From Pontederia crassipes (Eukaryota; Streptophyta; Magnoliopsida; Commelinales; Pontederiaceae), in NCBI GenBank assembly GCA_030549335.1, contig CM060188.1, positions 70,152,696 to 70,216,695 of the forward strand: a DNA stretch of 64,000 nucleotides, written 5' to 3'. Under the pieces are notes generated by a model. The model did not search any database. It worked only from the letters and a program-made list of their open reading frames with translations, and was not told the origin of the DNA. Shown here in pieces: positions 23,340-34,690 of the stretch (within the stretch, counting starts at the first letter, position 1; every line of letters begins with the position of its first letter). Made by a program: the position numbers and the translations under genes.

Positions 23340-23850
23340 TTACGACGAATTTATCCGTCGTAAAACCTTTGAAATCCGTCACAAATAGGCCTTTGCGATG
23401 GATTTTTTTGATGGATAATGGTTAGTTGGAAATTTTGTCGTCGAAAAAAATTATCGACGGTCCTCAAACATCCATTTGAAAGTTCTGACGGAAGTCTGCG
23501 ATGGAAAAAAGGCCTTCAAAATTTTTGCCGTCAGAAACTCCTAATCCGACTGTCAGAGCCGGAGGTAGGAGTGTTGGCCCCTTCACAAGTTTTGATGGGT
23601 TTCCATGGAAAAACCCGTCGATAGTTCCAACGGGACACCACCCATCGAAGCCTTCAACGGGTTTGACCCGTCGAAGGCTTCGGCAGGTGCTTCGATGGAT
23701 CCACACCCGTTGAAACTTTCGACGGATCTGACCCGTCGAAGGCTTCGACGGGGACCACCCGTCGAATGCTTCAACGGGCGGTCTCCCGTCGAAGGCTTCG
23801 ATGGGCGCCGACCGTCGCAGGCACCGGTAGAGTGCGACAGATACACCCGT
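23340..23850. repeat. CACTA subterminal repeat array, left
   Basis: About 500 bp of repeated CCGTCGAAGGCTTCGACGGG-type palindromic words and shorter TCGACGG variants in both orientations. Overlapping open frames such as a 249-residue plus-strand frame are read-throughs of this repeat. Confidence 0.8.
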
Positions 23851-24327
23851 CGAAAACTTTTTAAAAATATAAAAAAAATAAGCCACATGCTGTCGGATCG
23901 GCGTCGACAGTCGATTCGGAGCAGGGAAGAGAGGAGTAGGGGGACGGGGAGGAGGCCACGGACGTCTGGCGCCCACGTGCCAATCGCCCGGATCCGACCG
24001 ATTGCCAATAGCCGAATCCGACCGATCGCCTGCAACTGGATCTGGTGGCCTACAACAGGATTTGGCCGTCGCAGCCGGATCTGGCCGATCGCCTACAGCC
24101 GGATCTGGCAGCCCGCAACAAAATTTGGCCGCCTGCAGCCGGATCCATGCACGTCCGTGCCGAATACGATTATAGACGATTGGATCGGCCGCCCGTGCAC
24201 CGAATCTGGACGCAGGCGACCAGATCTAGCCATCGTGGGTGAGAGAGGGAGAGGAGAGAAAGAGAGAGGGAGAAAGAGTAGGAGAGAAAGGGAGGAGGGT
24301 GGAAAATATAGGGAGAGAGGGTGCGCA

Positions 24328-24985
24328 TGTCATGGGCATTTTTCCGTGACATGAAACGCGAAGCCTCGCAGCACCAGTGCCGCTCAACTTATAGCTCTTG
24401 ACCGCTCAATGTCGAAATCATGTAACACATGCAGCCACCCCGTACTGCGTAATATTGCGAAGTACCAAGTTCTCCGCCCTTAGGGCATTTATCTTGTAAG
24501 GCCATCCTTATGAATGGCCACATTACTCATAGGGTACGTCTTTTACATCTTCAATATGTAATAAGACTCCTATACTTACGGTACATTGAGAGAAGTTCAC
24601 TAGTGCCTTCCGAGGCTCAATTGTATGTTATGTTTCATCATATTCAATACAAGCAAGCTTTCCTTTAATTCTAGTGTCATGGCCTTAAGTGTGGGGTGGC
24701 AACCCACATCGGTGTCCCTTCATGACGTCTCATGGTTCCTCAGTTGCCCCTTCGGACTTCAAGCGCCCAAGCGTCTGCATTAGTGCTGCAATGTGCTAAT
24801 GCCACAGTCTCGTGACGAGTAGTCCAACACTCTAGTCATGTCTGCGATTGAATACCTATAAGAGCGACTCCCGGCATAGTCGTCTCGACCATAAATCTTC
24901 CGGTGCTACTCAAAACAGGCTTGGCTAGGTGCTTATTCCCTTAGTCGCCGCACGTGCTCTAGTGTCCGAGAATGACTTTGTGACA
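24328..24985 (+). repeat. 5' LTR (no-pol element)
   Basis: Starts TGTCATGGGC and ends TTTGTGACA, directly followed by the initiator-Met primer-binding site. Aligns throughout with 27972-28635. Confidence 0.85.
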
Positions 24986-26841
24986 AGTGGTATCAGAGCA
25001 GTTCATCCTGCTCGGATTACCTAGCGAATGACTCGCTTGTGTCGTCGCAACGTGCCCTAGTGCAGGAAAAGTGCTTCCGCTCAAAAACTTCACTACGTCC
25101 AGGTGCACTGGTACTATGGTCTTTGATCATGGACGCCAACGAGGAATGCGTGACAAGCTTTCTCGTCGCACGCTCAATCGTGCCCCGCAGCATGTTCCTC
25201 ATACACCCGTGTCATGTCAAGGAACGTCCGTCATGCACTATGATGGAGGATTGATCGCTCCGCCTAACTGGGACGGTCATGCGTCGCTCACTCGAGCAGA
25301 TCAACCACCCTAGGTATAAAGTCGGGAATCCTAAAGTATCGCGTTGCGTCAAGAGTGGCCATATGCTTCGCATGATGGTCTTGCGCTACCCATACCAAGA
25401 GGTCTCTTACACAAACGTCGTGTAACTCGGTGGACCCGCGTCACATTCAAGGACTGTCAGTCGTGCACTATCATGACGACTTGGTGCTACTCAATATTTC
25501 GTGAGGTCGCATCGCATGCCTAGTCATGCAACGTGAGGTGCATAATCGCTTCACGGGAGAAGTTGGCTCAAGGATAACTATCAACATTCATAGTCCCTTT
25601 CGGTTAAGGAATATTACCCTATTGGCCAAGAAACATCAATCACAAGCATCTTGTCATGTCGCAACATCACTTGTCATGCCACAACGACTTTCATAGATGG
25701 AGCAAAGCGTTGGTTACTTGCAAACACTTGGGGACGAGCTGCCAGCCTTGCTTGTCTCGTCAAGTATCACTCCGCAAGCGGTGTGATATTATCTATCAAG
25801 GAATGGGACGAACCTGCTACATGCCAACGCAAATCGACGCCTCAACTCAATGACCAATTTGGCAAATGGTCTGAGCGTCGAGCATCGACGAACCTTGGCA
25901 TGCTGCTGTCAAGCCTTCCGCCGCCAACCGAAGGAAGGAGTACCCTTTCCTCTCGATCAGCGCCTCAAGTAATCGAAGCGGCTTCCAAGGATCGCAATCC
26001 AAATTTTCGAAGGACACAATGGCGATGTCGTCCCTTCGAATGGAGATGGAGGTGACGTTGGGAGCTCATGCCACGAGTTCACCAACCACTATCCGTTTAC
26101 CCAAGCGGAGCATCTTCACGAGCACCCCCATGGTTCGTTGAAGACCCAGAACGACTACGCTTTCACAAAGGTCAGCTGCCCGTGGGACAAGTATGTCAAA
26201 GGCGCATGATCCATGCCGACAAGCGCAATTACGTAACTTCGTCCAGAATGTGGACGGACTAATATCTAAGGTGCATCCTCTTCGTGAATGAGCACAACGA
26301 TCTCGCCCCGTCCATACCCAAAGGTGTTGCCTAAGCTTCAAAGGAGGTCCTATGATCGGAAGAAGGCATATCCCAGGAACCCTGCAAGATGTGGCGGACT
26401 CATGATGGCATTGCCATCGCGACAACGTGGAATGTGGCAAACATGGATCTCATTGAGACATGGGACAGAGGGAAGAGCAGCTCATCAATTATGCAAGCCC
26501 TAACAAGTCGGGACTATAGGTCAAGATGACATTGTTCAGCATCGGCCACGGGCATGTTCAAGGAGGACGTGAAAGATATCACCGAGCTCCGTCTACAGTG
26601 TTCCCAGGTGGATGAAGATCCAACGTTGGTGCTCTTGGAGTTGAAGCTTTGAACTAGGACGGAGTTGGAACGACAAGATCGCCCAACTTCTGCTCGTTAG
26701 TCGCCGCTGCCAAGGCATTCATGCCAAGACAAGTGCCATACCTCCAAAGTCCTTGGGCAAGGGCAATGGTGGGAGAGAGAAGTTCAAGTTGCAAAGAGGA
26801 GGCTATTATGCCATAGACAAAGACAACCCTTCGAAGTAGGA

Positions 26842-27520
26842 GGATCGAGTTGAACTACAGAAATGTGGGCAGACTCCCGTCGCTCATTATAATGACTTGA
26901 AGTGGACAAGGTAAAGAGTGCCATATCAAAGAACCTTGCTCCACCTCAACCCGTCGAGACATCAAACGATCGCACTGGGTAAGGTGGTTCCGCACTCAAC
27001 ACTCGACGGACGAAGAACTCTATGTTGCAGCCATATGCAATATGGAGACAGTGCGTTGAACCACAAAGGAATGTGGGGAGACTCTCGTCGCTCACTATAG
27101 CGACTCGGAATGGGCAAAGTGTGGAGTGTTATATCAAGAAACCTTGTCACATCTCCAAACTGCCAAAACATCAAGTGATCACCAAGGGTGAGGAGGTCCT
27201 ATGCTCTTCATTCAGCGAGGGGATGGAAGACTCTACGTTGCAACCACTTGCAACATAGAGACATTGAGTCAAGCCCACAAAGAGACCTGAAGCATCCCGA
27301 AGCATCCGTCAGAAGACTCTTGTCGCTCATCATAGCGACCCAAAGCACCCGAAGCATTCAAGTTGCAAATCATGTCATTGAAGAGCTTGTGCTATTTCAA
27401 GTCGTCAGAATTCTAGAATGATCATCGAGGGTGAGATGGTCCCATACCTTGCATTCGACGGAAGGAAGACCTTATGTCGCCGCCACCAGTAACATGAGGG
27501 CATCGAGTCAAGTCATGCAG
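26842..27520 (+). repeat. Three-copy tandem repeat, units about 210-235 bp, inside the no-pol element
   Basis: Anchor word AGACTC(C/T)(C/T)GTCGCTCA at 26871, 27079 and 27314. Each unit also carries a TATCAAGAA-like word, ACATCAA(G/A)(C/T)GATC and a GTTGCAACCA/GTTGCAGCCA word. Copies are diverged. The small open frames here reflect the repeat. Confidence 0.75.
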
Positions 27521-27971
27521 GTCGAATGACGAGACTCTTCGCCGTGTTCTGCATGACCCTGAAGCAACTCTCTTCCCAAGCTATTCCTGAAGGCATACAA
27601 GAGTTGTTTCACCCCAAGAAGCCAAACCGCACAAGTTGACACTGTGCAAGTCGAGAGAAGTTGAAGCCAACAGAGACTTGATGGACGAATAGTTGCTTGA
27701 TGAAGTCTGACTGCACATGGCGCACTGGCGCTGCACAAGTGATGATTCCGGATTGGATGAAGGATCAGTAAGCGAAGCAGCCCTGAGGGAGGAGTCCTCA
27801 GTGAGACCCCAAGGAGCGAGCATTCCTGGCGCTGCGCGATGCTGGTGAAGTAGAAGTCAAGGCAAAGAAAGTGGAATTGAATGAGACAAGCGAAGTCAAG
27901 ACGGAAGGTAGAGACCCTGAAGAAGCTCGGACACTGGCGTCGAGGGCGTCGTCGACTGTGGTGGGGGAGAA

Positions 27972-28635
27972 TGTCACGGAGCGTTTTCCCGTCACACGAT
28001 GCGCGAAGCTTCGTGGCATCAGTGCCACTCAACTTATAGCTCTCGGTCACTTAGCACTGAAACTATGGAACACATGCAGCTGCCCCGCACTGTGTAATAT
28101 TATGGAATACCAAGTTATCCGCCCTTAGGGCATTTATTTTGTAAGGCCATCCTTATGAATGGCCAAGTAGGTGACGTTACCTGTAGGGTACGTCTTTTAC
28201 ATCTTCAATATGTAATAAGAATCCTATACCTACGGTACACTAGGTGTGGGTGGAGTTCATTAGTGCTTTCCGAGGTGCAATTGTATGTTATGTTTCATCA
28301 TATTCAATACAAGCAAGCTTTCCTTTAATTTTACTGTCGTGGCCTTGAGCGTGGGGTGGCAACACACATCGGTGTCCCTTCGTGACGTCCCATGATTCAT
28401 CGCGGACTTTAAGCGCTCAAGCGCCTGCATTAGTGCCGCAACGCGCTAATTCCACGGTCTCGTGATGAGTAATCCAACACTCTAGTCATGTCCGTGATTG
28501 AATGCTTATAAGAGCGACTCTCGGCATAGTCATCTCGATCATAAATCTTCCGTTGCTACTCAAAACAGGCTTGGCTAGATGTCTATTCGCCTAATCACCG
28601 CACGTGGTCTAGTGTCCGAGAATGACCCCGTGACA
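27972..28635 (+). repeat. 3' LTR (no-pol element)
   Basis: Starts TGTCACGGAGCG after a polypurine tract and ends CCCCGTGACA. Aligns throughout with 24328-24985. Confidence 0.85.
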
Positions 28636-28679
28636 CACGGGAAGGAGAAGTTGGAGGGGGAAAATTGGGCGAAAAAATA

Positions 28680-30760
28680 TTAGAATTAGCGACGGATATA
28701 TCTTTCAGAATTAGCGAAGGATTTGACATCCGTTGATAATTCTGAAGACAATACCCATCAGTAAATAAAATAATAATATTATTATTAATGTTTATATAAG
28801 AAATTTTATTATTAAACATATACGACTAAAACCATTAATAATCATAAAATTTATAGAATTAATATAATTTTCAATAAAATTAATTGAAATACTTAAAATA
28901 TATAAATTTATAATTACGGTGGAAATTTAGTTGAATTTGATGATGTCAATGTACATACTAATTTTTTATTTTCTCATAATGATCTTTGAATTTTTTATCT
29001 TTAATTTTCTCATATGTGCTATATTATAAATAATAATAATTAAATATTAAAATAGGTGACCATCGCAAAACATATGCAAAAGTACAATGTCGATGAATGG
29101 AATACAATGGCCTCTCAGTTAGATGACCCCTCGATGAATGAAATACGAGTTCATCAATTGAACAATGTAAATGAATGATTGTATTATTTTTAAAATAAAG
29201 TTAGATGACCTTGTAGTTATAAGAGTAAAGTTAACTTAAGAGTTTTGAAACTACATGACCGTAGCGGTTTTGAATCTTAGAGTTACAACAACTTACGTTC
29301 GATGACTAGATTTTAGAAGCTTAAGTTGGATGACCTTATTGTTATAATAATTTAAGTTTGACGACCGCAATATTTCGAAGTTAAAGTTGGATGACTATTA
29401 TTATCTTTATAAAAAAATTTGATATTCACATTATTATTATTATTTTAATTACTGAAGGAGCTACCCGTCAGTAATTAAAATAATATTATTCATTGTCAAT
29501 ACTTATATATAATATCTTATTATTAACATTAATAATATTATATGTATTAATATATATGCTTAGAAACATTAATAATAATTTATTATTTTAATTAACGAAG
29601 GATAATTTTCGAAATTACCAAAGGATTTAAAATCCGTCGGTAATTCTAAAGAGAGTTACTCGTTAGTAATTAAAATAATAATATTCATTATCAATACTTA
29701 TGTATAATATCTTATTATTAACATTAATAATATTATACATATTAATATATATGATTAGAAACATTAATAATATCATATTATATTATGAATATTTTAAATA
29801 AATGGAAGAGAGATATGTATTATATTATAAATATTAATTTTTAAATTATGATTTTAATTACCGAAGGACATGAAATCCATCAGTAATTCTGAATGGAGTT
29901 ACTCGTCAGTAATTAATAATCATAATATTATATTATAAATATTTGGAAGATGAATATGTATTATATTATAAACATTCATAAAAAGAATAATTATTCTAAT
30001 TTCTGACGGGTATATCCTTCGAAATTAATATAATACTTAAAATATTAATACATATAATTAATATCAATACATATACTATTATTAATAGTATTATTTGTAT
30101 ATAAATATTGATAATAAATGATACTATTTAATTACCGACGGGTATTTCCTTCGAAATTATCGACGGACGGATATTAATCATCCGTCGGTAATTTTGAAGG
30201 CATTATCCTTCGGTAATGACCGACGGGTAACGCCCTTCCAAATTATCGACAGATGCTAATCCTTCGGTAATTTTGAAGGTATTATCCTTTGGTAAATAAA
30301 ATAATAATATATTATTAATGTTTGTGATATAACTCATATCTCTTTTCCATTTTTATAAAATATTTATAATATAACATAATATTACTAATGTTTATAATAC
30401 ATATACTATTATTAATGTTTAATAATAATATTATATATATAAATATTGATAATAAATGATACTACTTTAATATCCGTCAGTAATTTCGAAAGCACTATCC
30501 TTCGGTAAATAAAATATTAATTTTATAATAAAATATTAAATATATACTTATATTATATTAAAAATATATTGTTATAAATATAATTTCCGAAGGGTATAGC
30601 TTCCGAGATTATCGAAGGCTATACCTGTCGGTAATTTATCGACGGAGATTTTTCGTCCGTAGTAATGAAGGACATTTTGGCCTTCAGTAATTTGGAAGGA
30701 TTTTCTTATCCATCACAATTGCCATCAATAAATGAGAAGGATTCATTTCTTTCGGAAAAT
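28680..30760. repeat. CACTA subterminal repeat array, right
   Basis: About 2 kb of AT-rich sequence is punctuated by many copies of ACCGACGGGTA, CCTTCGGTAATT, TCCGTCGGTAATT and related words in both orientations, typically paired as short hairpins. No gene is present. Its size is unusual, being about four times the left array. Confidence 0.75.
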
Positions 30761-30789
30761 GTCCTCGCAAATTAGTCATTTTCTTGTGG

Positions 30790-31568
30790 TCGAAATTCAG
30801 GAGTCTCGTTGCCCAGTAAGCTCTATGCTCTAGCTCGACAGGGAGATGACAAGATTTTTCAAATACTAACCGATAAGAGGACATACCTATGGATGTTTTA
30901 AATGTTGTTTGATAGGTCCAAAGAGCATCATCTAACTTACTAGCCTAGTCTTTCTTGGATGCATTCACGATCTTTTCTAGAATTCTCTTAAGTTCTCTGA
31001 TAGAGACTTCTACTTGCCCACAAGTTTGAGCATGATATAGTGCGCTTGGTTTGTGGGTGACTCCAAATCTGTTTAGTAATTTGGCGAAGAGCTGATTATG
31101 AAAATGAGTACCATTGTCATTATAGCACAAGGTGTACCAAATTGGGTAAAAATATTTTTTCTAACAAATTTGACAACAGTTTGAGCATCAGTAGATACTG
31201 TGGCTTCAGCTTCTACCCACTTTGACACATAATCGACAATGACTAATATGAATTCCTTACCTAACAACTTCAGAAATGGACCTATTAAATAAATCCCCCA
31301 AACATAAAAATATTGCAGTATAAAATATTGTTAAGATGCATTTCATTTTTGTTCGAGATGTTACCTGACTGTTGGCATTGATCATATGACTTATAATAAT
31401 TTCGTGCATCATTGAATAAGGATGGCCAGTAGAGTTCGCATTCCAATACCTTAGCAGTTGTTTGGTTGGGTCCAAAGTGCCCCCAGCTTGTCCGTCATCA
31501 CAATGCCATAGTATGTTCTCAAATTCATCTTCGCGTATACACCGTCGAAGGATTTGGTCAGCACACAA
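30790..31568 (-). pseudogene. gypsy integrase remains, cut by the CACTA insertion
   Basis: Frames show the integrase zinc-binding region and catalytic core (FILVIVDYVSKWVEAEA, NRFGVTHKPSALYHAQTCGQ) and the conserved [20 protein letters not shown] segment. Gene sequence stops at 30790, where the CACTA element begins, and the C-terminal portion is found beyond it at about 22950-23320. Confidence 0.8.
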
Positions 31569-31589
31569 ACAAAAGAGATGTGGGTCTTC

Positions 31590-32459
31590 TCAACGATAAT
31601 TCTTCACATCAGAAAAAAACTTCCTTCGCTGATGGTGACTGAGACCTTTTGGAATATATCCTCCTGCAAGAAATTTTGCCATGTCAACATACCATGGAAT
31701 AGGTTTAGAGAAATCATTATTTTCAGAAACAAGAAAAATCTTCTCGTTTGGAAAGTCTTCAAGTATTTCCATTTCTACATTTGGGACAGGTTCCAGACGT
31801 GACAAGTGATCAGCAACTAAATTCTCCGTTCCCCTCTTATCCTTAGCCTCCACATCGAATTCTTATAGAAGAAGGATCCATCTTATTAGTCATGGTTTCA
31901 CATCCTGCTTGGCTATCAAATGCCTAATGGCTGCATGATCTGTAAAGACGACAACATTGGAACAGATGAGATAAGAGCGAAATTTATCAAATGCAAAGAT
32001 TATGGCTAGAAACTCCATTTTTGTCGTCATGTAATTCAGTTGAGCAGAGTTCAATGTCCGGTTAGCGTAGTAAATGAAGTGGAATATCTTCTCTCGTCGC
32101 TGCCCTAGGATAGCTCCTACAACACCATCGATTGCATCGCACATGAGCTCGAAGGGAAGCTCCCAATCGAGTGCTACAACAACAGGGGCAAAAATTAATT
32201 TATCCTTCAACAAGATAAATGCATTAAGACATTTAGTATAAAAAATAAATGTAGCATCATTTGCAAGTAAATTTGTCAAAGGCTTTGCTATCTTGGAGAA
32301 GTCCTTAATAAAATGTCGGTAAAAACCAGCATGTTTTAAGAAACTTCGAATGCCCTTCACGTTTGTGGGAGGTGGTAGATTCGCAATAATTTCTATCTTG
32401 GCCTTTTCAATGCCTCTCTTTGAGATCTTGTGATAAAAAACTATTCCTTCATTTACCAT
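31590..32459 (-). pseudogene. gypsy reverse transcriptase (C-terminal part) and RNase H remains
   Basis: The longest frame (31890-32459) holds the end of RT (GIRSFLKHAGFYRHFIKDFS) and the start of RNase H (LPFELMCDAIDGVVGAILGQ). RNase H continues through VVFTDHAAIRHLIAKQD into the segment ending at 31590 (NLVADHLSRLEPVPN). Part of the broken element at 22950-34690. Confidence 0.8.
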
Positions 32460-32625
32460 AAAGTGACACTTCTCTCAATTAAGTACTAAATTTGTCTCTT
32501 CGCATCAAGTAAAAGAGCTACCAAACAATGCAAAATCATCCATGAATACTTCTAGTATTCTTTCATTCATGTCCGCGAAGATCGACATCATGCATCGCTG
32601 GAAGATAGTTGGGGCGTTGCACAAT

Positions 32626-33000
32626 CTAAAAGGCATCATCCATGAACACAAACTTGTCCACTTTTACTAGCACATCTCTTAGTATTCCCTTTGGTCTTTT
32701 TGTAGAAGAATCTGCAAACTGGAGCACCATTGAAGTGTCTTCGAGTTCTCCGTAACCTAGCTGCAAAAAAATAGAGTAGGGCATTAGACTTATACTAGCT
32801 CCTAAATCACAAAGTGCTCTTGCGCAATGATAGTTTCCAATAGTGCATGGTATCGTGAAGCTGGCAGGATCCTTCTGCATCCTTTGTATGTTGCGTTCAT
32901 ATATTGCGCTGCAAGCTTCTGTCATCTTTATTGTCCCCATAGCTTCGATGTTTCTTTTTCTGAAGAGAACGTCCTTCATAAATTTGGCATAGCTCGGCAT
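32626..33000 (-). pseudogene. gypsy aspartic protease remains
   Basis: A frame of 124 residues carries the retropepsin-like region (ALCDLGASISLMPYSIFLQL), placed between gag and RT as expected for gypsy elements. In an active element the protease would cut the polyprotein. Part of the broken element at 22950-34690. Confidence 0.8.
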
Positions 33001-33258
33001 TAGCTATAAAGCTTCATGAAAGGGTACGTTAATGGTTAATTATTTCAATATCTCAATAAAGCATAAAAACTGCTTATCTAAGTGCTCCTTGCGGAGTCTT
33101 TACAGAAATGGTAGTTCTCTCATTTGCTTGGGTATATTTGAGATGATAGCCTCTTTCCCTTTCGAATTGATTTGAAGAGGGATTTTATCTTCAGCTAGAT
33201 TTTCCTTGGTTGATTTTTGGAATCCCTCTCCTTCAATGTCTTCAATGTTTTGTGACTT

Positions 33259-34088
33259 TCATGATATTGGGTTCTCCAGTTGTTTGCCGCTCCTAAGTGT
33301 TATAGCTTTGGCGTCTTCTCTAGGGTTCTTTTCAATGTTGCTTGGGAGGGAACCATGTGCCCTTCTAGCCATAAGATTTGCCATTTGTCTAACTTGCATC
33401 TCTAAATTTTGAATTGAAGCCTCCTGATTGTTGACGTGGATCTCCGTTGTTGTTATCATGGTCTGGACTGTATTCATAACCTTTGTCATCATCTCCTCTA
33501 GAGAATTCGTTGAGCGTTGTGGAGGATACTCATGTTGCCTTAGGTAGAAAGTGAAATTGTTTGGAGGCTGGACTTGCGGCAATTGTTGTCCCTGTGGATT
33601 GTTTCTCCAAGCATACTCATTGTTCAACTCCTTGAAAATTGGATTAGAGACGTAGTTAGCATTTTCAATGTGTGTACTCTCTTAAGAGTTACATGGTGGA
33701 CACTCCTGAGTCGGATGTCCTTCTCCACATTGTTGGCACTCCATCAAGTTCAGGATCTTGTCAAACTTTTGATTTAAGGACTCCAGATGAGCCACTAGTT
33801 CAGAATTTGTTTCTTCAGCTACGTGCACACCATGAGTGCGGCGAGTTGATTTCTTTCTTGGCTGGACTTCAAAGCACATGCTTCAATAATATCTTGAATT
33901 TCACTTGATCGTTTGTTTCCTAGCATTGTTCCTCCAACGGATTGGTCCAACTTGTCTTGATCTGAAGTACGCAACTCATGGTAGAAATCTTTCATAATCT
34001 GCCACTTCGGAATTTGATTATTCGCTACGCTGGACAACAACTCTTCGTTCCCAAGTCTCATAAAGAGATTCATCATCTTCCTACACAA
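33259..34088 (-). pseudogene. gypsy gag remains
   Basis: Minus-strand frames contain a gag body (FYHELRTSDQDKLDQSVGG) typical of Athila/Tat gag. Next comes a cysteine-containing segment (CQQCGEGHPTQECPP, a zinc-knuckle-like motif), then the linker towards protease (QVRQMANLMARRAHGSLPSN). Part of the broken element at 22950-34690. Confidence 0.75.
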
Positions 34089-34690
34089 AACTCGAAGTTC
34101 TCATTTAGATTTTCCCGCTTTTTGAGGTGGACAGTACTTTCCAATATAGCTTTAACAGAACTTGGCCAGGGTTAGGTCAAACTCGGGTTGGGTTCAATGA
34201 TGCAAGTGTCTCGGTACAGCGCAGACCAGGTTGACCCAAGCTCGGCTAGGCTGATCTCTAGGCGCGACTAGTATAGGGAGCCCGAGCTGAGTTCTGAATT
34301 CCGACCGAGTTCTAGTGGCTGCGTGTGCGATACACATACCCGCGCCGTGTTCTCTAGACCCAAGCCGGGTTCTGGGATTCCGGCGAGAATGGTGACGCTG
34401 AGTGCTCAATTTTCGACGTAGTTTTACCGAAATAAATCTCTTAGGACCAAACTAATCATATGGGATGAATCATGGATGATAAGAGACAATGCTATTGTTC
34501 TAATTGTACCATAACAACATACAAATTTATTGTTAAAATTGATCCAAAGGTTGATTCAGCGATCCAATTACATCTATCACATGTCTTTCCTTGAATCTGC
34601 TCCTGGTGTTCCAACTGCTCTTCGGCGACATTTTCGGTGATAGTATGAGTGCTCCTAGTCATCTGAGGCATGGTCACAAGAGAGAGGACG

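Larger units (their letters stand above)
24328..28635 (+). mobile_element. LTR retrotransposon without recognisable pol, inserted in the CACTA element
   Basis: Paired LTRs (24328-24985 and 27972-28635) flank about 3 kb of internal sequence. A primer-binding site for initiator tRNA-Met (TGGTATCAGAGC, 24988-24999) follows the first LTR. A polypurine tract (GGTGGGGGAGAA) precedes the second. No protease, RT, RNase H or integrase was recognised inside, so it is a non-autonomous derivative. The LTRs look roughly 10% or more diverged by eye, more than the other paired LTRs in the window, so it is fairly old. Two more LTRs of this family lie at 4166-4822 and 6715-7338. Target duplications are not clear. 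Confidence 0.8.
23321..30789. mobile_element. CACTA (En/Spm-like) transposon, non-autonomous, itself interrupted
   Basis: The ends are CTACTAGAATATTG at 23321 and, inverted, CCACAAGAAAATGAC at 30789. Both are variants of the plant CACTACAAGAAAA terminal repeat. Dense subterminal arrays of CGACGG/CCGTCG-type words lie inside each end (23340-23850 and 28680-30760), a hallmark of CACTA elements. The core has a GC-rich GGATCTGGCCG-type repeat (about 23970-24230) and a GA-rich tract (24240-24320). An LTR element occupies 24328-28635. Without it the CACTA is about 3.2 kb. No transposase was recognised, so it is a deletion derivative. The expected 3-bp target duplication is not clear (TTA against TCG). 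Confidence 0.7.
22950..34690 (-). mobile_element. Ty3/gypsy fossil (Athila/Tat-like), split by a CACTA insertion
   Basis: Minus-strand gypsy remains in two blocks: 34690 to 30790 (gag, protease, RT, RNase H, most of integrase) and 23320 to about 22950 (integrase C-terminal part, with LFPAKLRSRWIDPYVV). The two blocks abut in gene order once the 7.5-kb CACTA element at 23321-30789 is left out, so one element was cut by that insertion. Domain order and the gag and protease types fit the Athila/Tat group. No LTR was found at either end. It is heavily broken, with many interruptions, and is clearly the oldest layer of this nest. Confidence 0.8.

Noticed and set aside
23605-24354. A 249-residue plus-strand frame rich in STRRRLR- and IEAFNG-type repeats
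   Set aside because: It reads through the palindromic CACTA subterminal array and GC-rich core. The repetition comes from the DNA repeat, and similar frames occur on the other strand.
28680-30760. A CRISPR-like array of regularly repeated words
   Set aside because: Repeats are short, variable, in both orientations and unevenly spaced, and this is a plant nuclear sequence. They are CACTA subterminal repeats.
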